Positions 1 to 5,317 of a DNA stretch of 7,370 bases are shown in pieces. Origin of the DNA: an uncultured Desulfobacterales bacterium (GTDB lineage: Bacteria; Desulfobacterota; Desulfobacteria; Desulfobacterales; JAFDCJ01). Under the pieces are notes generated by a model. That model saw only the letters and a list, made by a program, of their open reading frames with translations. It made no database searches and was not told where the DNA came from. Where the stretch lies: the NCBI GenBank assembly GCA_945787595.1, contig CALZJV010000425.1, positions 1 to 7,370 on the forward strand, in the 5' to 3' direction. The position numbers and the translations under genes were made by a program. Each line of letters begins with the position of its first letter. Position 1 is the first letter of the stretch.

Positions 1-56
1 TTGATCCTGTCAGAAAATTGTATATTTATGCCGTTAAGTTTTCTTCTTCGATTAGA

Positions 57-76
57 CCGGCCGCTTTTCAGGCCGG
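57..76 (-). terminator. GC-rich stem-loop after the last ligase gene
   Basis: CCGGCC (57-62) and GGCCGG (71-76) form a perfect 6-bp stem with an 8-nt loop, 24 nt beyond the stop codon of the 101-1681 gene. The position suits a transcription end, but no T-run follows the stem on either strand. It is not a standard intrinsic terminator and may only stabilise the 3' end of the transcript. Confidence 0.35.
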
Positions 77-100
77 CGGCTGGGCTGACACCTGAAACCT

Positions 101-1681
101 CTATTCCGGCTGTCTGATTTTTTCGGTAATTCCCGTATATGTCTTTCTCAGTTTCGGTTTTTCAATTTTTCCGGTAGGGCTTCTGGGAACTTCGCCGAAA
201 ATAATTTTTCTGGGCCTTTTGTATTTTGGTAGGCTTTTACAGAAGTCGGTGACCTCTTCTTCGGTCAGGGTTTGATTGGGTTTGGCTTTGATGATGGCCG
301 CTACGATTTCAACCAGGCGTTCATCGGGAATTCCGATGACACCGACGTCCTGCACTTTCGGATGTTCCATGATATGACTTTCAATCTCCACTGGAAAGAT
401 ATTTTCTCCACCCGTGATGATGATGTCTTTGGCGCGATCCACCAGCCAAATAAAGCCGTCCTCATCGATGCGGGCAATATCGCCTGTGAGCAGCCATCCG
501 TCTTTTAGCGTGGCAGCGGTGGCTTCGGGGTTCTTGTAGTATTCTCTCATCACTCCGGGACCCCTGACCAGTAGCTCACCGGGTTCACCCTGGGGCAGGG
601 GCTGCAATTCGAAATCCACGATGCGGCATTCCCAGTCAAATCCGGGGACTCCGATGGCACCGACTTTAGCGGTATTTTCCATCCCCAGATGCACACAACC
701 CGGGCCGGTTGATTCGGTAAGGCCGTAGTTGGTGTCATAATCATGGTGTGGAAAAATCTTTTTCCAGTTGTTAATCAGGCTGGGAGGAATCGGCTGGGCG
801 CCCATATGCACCAGGCGCCACTGATCGAGCTCGTAGTCTTCGATATCGACTTCCTTATTTTCGATGGCAATCAGGATGTCGTGTGCCCAGGGAACCAGCA
901 GCCAGACAATCGTGATTTTTTCTTGCGAGATCGCCTGCAGGATAAACTCTGGCTTAATACCTTTGAGAATGACGCCCCTGGCGCCGACGATAAAATTGCC
1001 GAACCAATGCATTTTTGCACCGGTGTGGTAAAGCGGCGGGATGCATAAAAAATTATCTTCGTGGGTCTGATTGTGGTGGCGGTTTTCAACGTAACAGGCA
1101 TGTTCCAGATTGCGGTGGGTCAGCAGTACAGCTTTGGGTCTGCCGGTTGTGCCGGATGTGAAGTATAAGCCCGCGTTGTCAAGCAGGTCGAATCGAATCC
1201 CGGGATTTTCAAGATTGCCCGAAGCCAGAAATTCGGTATATTGTTCGGTATCGTCGGGTCGCTTATTTGCCGGGCCGACAAAAATGTAGTTCTCAATGGT
1301 TTTGTCCAAAGCAGGTTTTACCGCATTGACTCTGTCGATAAATTCTTCGCCGAACAGCAGGACCTTTGCCTCTGCAATTTCGCAGCAGTGTTTGATATCA
1401 TTACCTGAAAATCTGAAGTTCAAGGGCACTACCCAAGCGCCGGCGCGCAGGATGCCGAAATATGCCGGCAACCATTCGATGCAGTTCATCATCAGGTGCA
1501 CAACCCTGTCGCCTTTTCGGACGCCTTTGGCAATCAGGGCGTTGGCAACTCGGTTGGCCTCGGCATCGAATTGTTCCCAGGTAATTTCCTTACGGCTGTT
1601 CTTGGTCGGGTTCCTTTCAACAAGCGCAATTTCCTTACCGTAGACACGGGCGTTCCTAGCTAAAATCTCAGTTATCAGCAT
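101..1681 (-). CDS. AMP-forming acyl-CoA synthetase (class I adenylate-forming ligase), paralogue A
   Basis: Predicted cytoplasmic enzyme that activates a carboxylic acid with ATP to an acyl-adenylate and then transfers it to CoA, releasing AMP and PPi. The 526 residues carry the full family motif set: P-loop [10 protein letters not shown] (175-184), YGLTE (319-323), TGD (399-401), the hinge region DRAKD (415-419) followed by [11 protein letters not shown], and PTGK (502-505) with the expected catalytic lysine 505. The length is normal and the gene looks intact, ending in TAG. The ATG at 1681 is preferred because AAGGA lies 7 nt upstream. A GTG at 1714 would add 11 residues but has no Shine-Dalgarno and falls inside a repeat. 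The residue after the P-loop PK is Ala rather than the usual Gly. It is closest to the ligase at 2021-3601, with which it shares length and several blocks. Medium- or long-chain, aromatic or alicyclic acid substrates are all possible; I cannot choose. Confidence 0.93.
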   Translation of the reverse strand: MLITEILARNARVYGKEIALVERNPTKNSRKEITWEQFDAEANRVANALIAKGVRKGDRVVHLMMNCIEWLPAYFGILRAGAWVVPLNFRFSGNDIKHCCEIAEAKVLLFGEEFIDRVNAVKPALDKTIENYIFVGPANKRPDDTEQYTEFLASGNLENPGIRFDLLDNAGLYFTSGTTGRPKAVLLTHRNLEHACYVENRHHNQTHEDNFLCIPPLYHTGAKMHWFGNFIVGARGVILKGIKPEFILQAISQEKITIVWLLVPWAHDILIAIENKEVDIEDYELDQWRLVHMGAQPIPPSLINNWKKIFPHHDYDTNYGLTESTGPGCVHLGMENTAKVGAIGVPGFDWECRIVDFELQPLPQGEPGELLVRGPGVMREYYKNPEATAATLKDGWLLTGDIARIDEDGFIWLVDRAKDIIITGGENIFPVEIESHIMEHPKVQDVGVIGIPDERLVEIVAAIIKAKPNQTLTEEEVTDFCKSLPKYKRPRKIIFGEVPRSPTGKIEKPKLRKTYTGITEKIRQPE

Positions 1682-1688
1682 GGCTTTT

Positions 1689-1693
1689 TCCTT
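1689..1693 (-). promoter_or_regulatory. Ribosome binding site deciding the start of the 101-1681 ligase
   Basis: On the minus strand AAGGA sits 7 nt before the ATG at 1681. The alternative in-frame GTG at 1714 is preceded by a pyrimidine-rich stretch (CTTTGTGCCTTT) without any Shine-Dalgarno match, so the ATG is the better start. Confidence 0.75.
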
Positions 1694-1709
1694 TATCCGC
1701 AAACGATTT

Positions 1710-2011
1710 GCCACAAAGGCACAAAGACCCTAAGACATCGTAATGAATGAACAGTAATGAAAATGAAAACGGAAGATTGTGCGCAATGCCGCGACTGGAT
1801 GTTAAATAAAAGCCTCAGTGGAAAGCTGTTCATCCATAACGATCCCTAATGGTCTCAGACAGCATCCGCTTTCGATGGTGATCATCCACTGCGCATTATT
1901 GCGTACAAAAAAAGAAAAGCGTGATCTGAACTACTTGGTGGATAAATTCTTGCTTTTCTTATTTCAATTTAAAATTTATAATTTTTCTTTAGACCGTGGT
2001 GTCTTGGTGGC
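1710..2011. repeat. Degenerate inverted repeat near the ends of the 1682-2020 gap
   Basis: GCCACAAAGGCAC (1710-1722) and the reverse complement of GTGTCTTGGTGGC (1999-2011) agree at 11 of 13 positions. The match weakens further inward, to about 14 of 20. One arm lies just upstream of the start of the 101-1681 ligase and the other about 10 nt after the stop of the 2021-3601 ligase. From memory, CTTTGTG-CTTTGTGG-like strings are frequent gap repeats in many environmental bacteria. That recollection, not a search, supports calling it a repeat. Confidence 0.4.
1912..1960 (-). terminator. AT-rich inverted repeat followed by T-run, possible weak terminator
   Basis: AAGAAAAGC (1912-1920) and GCTTTTCTT (1952-1960) are a perfect 9-bp inverted pair with a 31-nt loop. 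On the minus strand the distal arm runs into CTTTTTTTG, giving a T-run about 60-115 nt after the stop of the 2021-3601 ligase. The stem is AT-rich and the loop long, so it would be weak. It could equally be a chance structure in AT-rich sequence. Confidence 0.3.
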
Positions 2012-2020
2012 TGAACTTTT

Positions 2021-3601
2021 TTAATCCAGTTTTTGAAAGGCTTCCTTGCGGCCGGTATATTTCTCCCTCATTTTGGGTTTCATGAGTTTGCCGGTCGGAT
2101 TTCTCATGACCGTATCAAAAAGGACTTTGCGCGGCACCTTGTAGGTCGCCATCTTGGATTTGGCAAACTCAATCAGCTCTTCCTCCGTCATGGATTCCCC
2201 TTCTTTCAACTGGACAATGGCCAGCACAATTTCCACCAGCCGCTCATCCGGGTATCCGATGCAGGCCACATCATCAATTTTAGGGTGGTCCATCAAGGCA
2301 TCTTCAATCTCCACCGGAAAGATATTTTCCCCGCCGCTGGTCACCATGTCCTTGGCCCGGTCGACAATATAATAATAGCCTTCCTCGTCGGCTTTAACCA
2401 GATCTCCGGTATACAGCCAGTCGTTTTTAAGTGATTTTTGCGTTAGCTCCGGGTTTTGATAATAGCCCTTCATCATACGATTGGTTTTGAGCAACAGCTC
2501 TCCAACCTTTCCGGCCGGAAGTTCGGTGCCGTCAAAATCGATTATTTTGGCATCCATCCCAAAAGTGGGCTTGCCGATGGAGCCGGGCTTTTGCAATACT
2601 TCCTCCGGGTAGAGATTAAAAAGTCCGCCGCCGCCGCCTTCGGTGATGCCGTAAATATTGGAAACACCGCAGGGCAGAGTTTTCACCAGCCGTTTCATAA
2701 CATCGAAAGGAACCGGCTGAGCCCCGATTTCCATGTATCGCCAGTTGGAAAGATCATAATCCTCAAGCTTGAGTTCACCATTGCGGATAGCGTTTAAGAT
2801 GGCAACGGCAATGGGTACCACAAATAGAACATCCGTTCCCTTCTCTTCAGCCATGGCCTCGATGACCCATTTGGGGTCGCTGAATTCCCTAAGAATTGTA
2901 CCGACAGCCCCGGTGGCATAAAAGGGCGCCCACAAAAACATGGTGCCACTATGATACAAAGGAAGGAAAAATACATAATTGTGATTTTTTTCAACAAAAT
3001 AACTCATACCGTTGCCGATAGCGGTATTGTTCAGGGAGTAGTGGGTGTGCAGGACCGGCTTCGGATCACCGGTGGTGCCGGAGGTGAACATCATGGCCAG
3101 ATCATGCTGATCATCCACATCGACGATGGCTTCAGAAATGTCGCTATTTGCCGCCAGTGTCTGATAATCGATCATATCATCAGGCACCGACTCGCCCACG
3201 CAAATATAATGCGCCACGGTTTTCAAATCCTTTTGGACCGGCTGAACCACCGCAAGAAATTCAGATCCAATGATAAACGCTTTGGGGCTGCAAATCTTGG
3301 CGGCATACAGGATATCCGCACCCACAAACCGAAAATTAAGGGGGACGACCACCGCACCGATCTTGATGATACCATAATAGGTGATCAGCCATTCGAGAGA
3401 ATTATTCTGCAGATGCATGACAAAGTCGCCGTCTTTGATTCCCATATCTTTTGTTAAATAATTGGCGACCTTATTGATCTCATCATTAAACTGCCGCCAG
3501 GTCAGCGTGCGTCTATGGTTCTTGGAAGGCGTTCTTTCGATCAGGCATACTTTATTTGACAAATGGCGGGCATGGACGACTGCGTAATTGGCATAATTCA
3601 T
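2021..3601 (-). CDS. AMP-forming acyl-CoA synthetase (class I adenylate-forming ligase), paralogue B
   Basis: Predicted cytoplasmic ATP-dependent acid:CoA ligase of 526 residues, exactly as long as the ligase at 101-1681. Motifs in order: P-loop TSGTTGDPKP (173-182), YGITE (317-321), YTGD (397-400), DRAKD (414-418) followed by [12 protein letters not shown], and PTGK (502-505) with catalytic Lys505. Two oddities are visible. The Gly normally following the P-loop PK is Pro182. The YGITE motif is followed directly by five glycines (322-326), encoded by four GGC codons and one GGA. All predicted catalytic residues remain, so an active enzyme is expected, perhaps with altered nucleotide-loop or substrate-pocket geometry. 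Translation starts at ATG 3601 with AAGGAG 10 nt upstream, a site that overlaps the TAA of the preceding ligase gene. This implies co-transcription and probably coupled translation with it. The substrate is unknown. Confidence 0.93.
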   Translation of the reverse strand: MNYANYAVVHARHLSNKVCLIERTPSKNHRRTLTWRQFNDEINKVANYLTKDMGIKDGDFVMHLQNNSLEWLITYYGIIKIGAVVVPLNFRFVGADILYAAKICSPKAFIIGSEFLAVVQPVQKDLKTVAHYICVGESVPDDMIDYQTLAANSDISEAIVDVDDQHDLAMMFTSGTTGDPKPVLHTHYSLNNTAIGNGMSYFVEKNHNYVFFLPLYHSGTMFLWAPFYATGAVGTILREFSDPKWVIEAMAEEKGTDVLFVVPIAVAILNAIRNGELKLEDYDLSNWRYMEIGAQPVPFDVMKRLVKTLPCGVSNIYGITEGGGGGLFNLYPEEVLQKPGSIGKPTFGMDAKIIDFDGTELPAGKVGELLLKTNRMMKGYYQNPELTQKSLKNDWLYTGDLVKADEEGYYYIVDRAKDMVTSGGENIFPVEIEDALMDHPKIDDVACIGYPDERLVEIVLAIVQLKEGESMTEEELIEFAKSKMATYKVPRKVLFDTVMRNPTGKLMKPKMREKYTGRKEAFQKLD

Positions 3602-3611
3602 TTGATCTTTT

Positions 3612-3617
3612 CTCCTT
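3612..3617 (-). promoter_or_regulatory. Ribosome binding site overlapping the upstream stop codon
   Basis: Minus strand reads TAAGGAG, then 10 nt, then ATG at 3601. The TAA (3618-3616) ends the upstream ligase, and its two A bases are part of the AAGGAG of the downstream ligase. This geometry favours translational coupling or re-initiation by the terminating ribosome. Confidence 0.8.
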
Positions 3618-5172
3618 ATTCGCGATACCTATCCTTGAGTTTGCGGTGCAGAATTTTTCCGGTGGGGGTACGCGGCATATCCTCTTCATCAATAAATATA
3701 ATTTCCTTGGGGCGTTTGAATCCCGCCATCTGGCTTTTACAGCATTCCCGGATAGTATCTTCATTGATCTTGGATTCATCGAGCCCGGGTTTGCGGATAA
3801 CTACCGCCGCCACCTTCTCGCCCCATTTGTCATCGGGGAGTCCGACAACGGCGCAGTCAAACACGCACTCATGACTGCCGATGACTTCTTCTATCTCGCT
3901 GGGATAGACATTCTCACCGCCGGTAATGATCATATTGTCCTTGCGGTCGACGATTTGATAAAATCCGTCTTCATCGCGGGTGGCCAAGTCGCCGGCGGAA
4001 AACCACCCGCCTTTAAAAGATTCGGCCGTTTTCTGGGGCAGTTTGTAGTATTCGTCAAAAAGCATAGGTCCCCGTGAGTACAATTCGCCGACCTCCCCGA
4101 CGCCGACCTCATTGCCGTCTAGATCCAGGATTTTGACAAAATCCGTTCCCAGTGTTTCATAACCGATGGAGCCCAGCTTTCTCAACTGGTCTTCGGGTTT
4201 GAGAACGGTGACAATACCGGCTTCCGTGGAGCCATAACCCTCGTAGAGTTCAACACCGGGAAAAAAATCCATGATTGCCAGCTTCATGCTTTTTCGCACT
4301 GGCGCGGATGAGCAAATCAGCTTTCTGATGGAGCTGACATCATGTTTTTTAGCTTCCATTGAGGCGTTTAGAATCAGGTTATAATGAGTGGGGATCAGGG
4401 AGATAAACGATATTTTCTGCCGCTCGACAATTTGCAGGATTTCTCCAGGCTTGAATGATCGCGCCGGATGGATGTATACCGAGGCTCCGATGTAAATAAA
4501 GGTGAAGGTAAAAAAGGTGGAGTTAATATGGCAAAGTGGCATGACATTTAGACAAAAGTCATGTTCGTTGAAGCCGAAATCGGCTGCATTGATGAGAAAA
4601 AATGCAATGTGGGATTCATGCGAACGTACCACCCCTTTGGGTCTGCCGGTGGTGCCCGAGGTGTAGATCAGAATCCAGGTGTCTGCGGGCATGACTTCGG
4701 CTTCGGGTTCAGCGTCTGAGGCGTTTTCAATAAAGGCCTCGTATGGTCTGTAGCCCTCAATGGTCTGACCAACCACGATATAATTATCAGCCGTAATGTT
4801 TTTCAAGTGGGTCTTAATCGGATCCACCGTTGAAGTAAATTCGTCGTGGACGATAAATGCTTTGGCATCCGAATTTTCAGCGATATACTCAACTTCCGAA
4901 CTTACCAGGCGGAAGTTGATCGGTACGATGACTATGCCGGTTTTAGCAGTCGCCAGATAAACTTCTACGATTTCGATGCTGTTTTCCAGCAACACGGCGA
5001 TTTTATCGCCTTTGGACAGCCCCATTGAGAGCAGGCTGTGTGCAAGTTTATTAACTCGTTTGTTGGCCTGCGGATATGTAAAGGTGCGTGTGCGGTCTTT
5101 AAACGCCACGGTATTCGGGAACTTTTTGGCATTGACTTTAAGATTTTGACCCACATTTAACCATCCGGCCAT
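3616..5172 (-). CDS. AMP-forming acyl-CoA ligase (long-chain fatty acid/aromatic acid-CoA ligase type)
   Basis: Predicted acid:CoA ligase of 518 residues and the most canonical of the three AMP-forming enzymes here. Motifs in order: P-loop [12 protein letters not shown] (170-181), YGSTE (313-317), SAGDL (392-396, in place of the common YTGDL), DRKDN (409-413) followed by the GGENVYPSEIE block, and RTPTGK (501-506) with catalytic Lys506. An N-terminal adenylation core (about 1-405) and a small mobile C-terminal domain (about 410-518) are inferred from motif positions. There is no signal peptide or membrane segment. The ATG at 5172 has a strong AAGGAG 7 nt upstream. It is the first gene of a tight pair with the ligase 14 nt downstream and lies 140 nt after the ADP-forming synthetase, across a repeat element. 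It differs clearly from the other two ligases in its middle part (residues about 185-310), so a different substrate is likely, but I cannot name one. Confidence 0.93.
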   Translation of the reverse strand: MAGWLNVGQNLKVNAKKFPNTVAFKDRTRTFTYPQANKRVNKLAHSLLSMGLSKGDKIAVLLENSIEIVEVYLATAKTGIVIVPINFRLVSSEVEYIAENSDAKAFIVHDEFTSTVDPIKTHLKNITADNYIVVGQTIEGYRPYEAFIENASDAEPEAEVMPADTWILIYTSGTTGRPKGVVRSHESHIAFFLINAADFGFNEHDFCLNVMPLCHINSTFFTFTFIYIGASVYIHPARSFKPGEILQIVERQKISFISLIPTHYNLILNASMEAKKHDVSSIRKLICSSAPVRKSMKLAIMDFFPGVELYEGYGSTEAGIVTVLKPEDQLRKLGSIGYETLGTDFVKILDLDGNEVGVGEVGELYSRGPMLFDEYYKLPQKTAESFKGGWFSAGDLATRDEDGFYQIVDRKDNMIITGGENVYPSEIEEVIGSHECVFDCAVVGLPDDKWGEKVAAVVIRKPGLDESKINEDTIRECCKSQMAGFKRPKEIIFIDEEDMPRTPTGKILHRKLKDRYRE

Positions 5173-5179
5173 TGCTATT

Positions 5180-5185
5180 CTCCTT
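5180..5185 (-). promoter_or_regulatory. Ribosome binding site of the 3616-5172 ligase, partly inside a 10-bp palindrome
   Basis: AAGGAG lies 7 nt before the ATG at 5172. The perfect palindrome CCTTATAAGG (5182-5191) shares its AAGG with this site. The site as a ribosome binding site is secure; any regulatory role of the palindrome is speculative. Confidence 0.8.
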
Positions 5186-5203
5186 ATAAGGATTGAAGAT
5201 TTT

Positions 5204-5231
5204 CGAATGACTAATGACGAATGACTAATGA
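5204..5231. repeat. Perfect tandem duplication of a 14-bp unit
   Basis: CGAATGACTAATGA occurs at 5204-5217 and again at 5218-5231 with no mismatch or spacer. It forms the left arm of the larger inverted-repeat element and lies 32 nt upstream of the start codon of the 3616-5172 ligase. Confidence 0.9.
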
Positions 5232-5317
5232 AGGAATCCTATCGATAATAATAATTCCAAAAAGACTGAGCGAAGCGAATTCCACAATTCGTCAATCGTC
5301 AGTTGTCATTATTCATT
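5206..5317. repeat. MITE-like element with imperfect 26-bp terminal inverted repeats
   Basis: The left arm 5206-5231 (AATGACTAATGACGAATGAC and onward) matches the reverse complement of 5292-5317 at 21 of 26 positions by hand alignment. The whole is about 112 bp, has no coding potential, and encloses smaller symmetric elements: GGAAT/ATTCC (5233-5237 and 5254-5258) and CGAATT-CCAC-AATTCG (5276-5291). It fills most of the gap between the ADP-forming synthetase and the next ligase. Its right arm overlaps the last Lys codon and TGA stop of the synthetase. A transcript through it could form a long imperfect hairpin. No target-site duplication was identified, so mobility is inferred only from form. 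Confidence 0.6.
5276..5291. repeat. Short stem-loop inside the intergenic element
   Basis: CGAATT (5276-5281) and AATTCG (5286-5291) are perfect inverted repeats around a 4-nt loop CCAC. There is no following T-run on the minus strand, so it is not called a terminator. Confidence 0.5.

Larger units (their letters stand above)
1682..2020. other. Non-coding intergenic stretch between two ligase genes
   Basis: This 339-nt gap holds no supported gene. It is AT-rich, most strongly around 1940-1990. It contains a degenerate inverted repeat near its two ends (1710-1722 and 1999-2011), a 9-bp inverted repeat (1912-1920 and 1952-1960), and the ribosome binding site of the 101-1681 gene. A promoter for that gene is expected here on the minus strand if it is not read through from the upstream ligases, but no good -35/-10 or sigma-54 match was found. 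Confidence 0.7.

Noticed and set aside
1682..1714. GTG-initiated 11-residue N-terminal extension of the 101-1681 ligase
   Set aside because: No ribosome binding site precedes the GTG, it lies in a repeat, and the paralogue begins near the internal ATG.
1880..1908. Minus-strand TTGTAC, 17 nt, ATGATC as a sigma-70 promoter for the 101-1681 gene
   Set aside because: The spacing fits, but the -10 match is poor and similar matches occur by chance in this AT-rich gap.
1818..2024. Plus-strand ORF of 68 residues in the gap between two ligases
   Set aside because: No Shine-Dalgarno was noted, the composition is low-complexity and AT-driven, and its end is simply the gap repeat read in frame and running into the neighbouring stop codon.
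3556..4077. Plus-strand ORF of 173 residues
   Set aside because: Antisense across two ligases with full motif sets; its content is the complement of their conserved C-terminal and start regions.
5204..5231. Tandem 14-bp repeat as a CRISPR or iteron array
   Set aside because: Only two copies, no spacers, no cas or replication genes nearby, and it is better explained as one arm of the inverted-repeat element.
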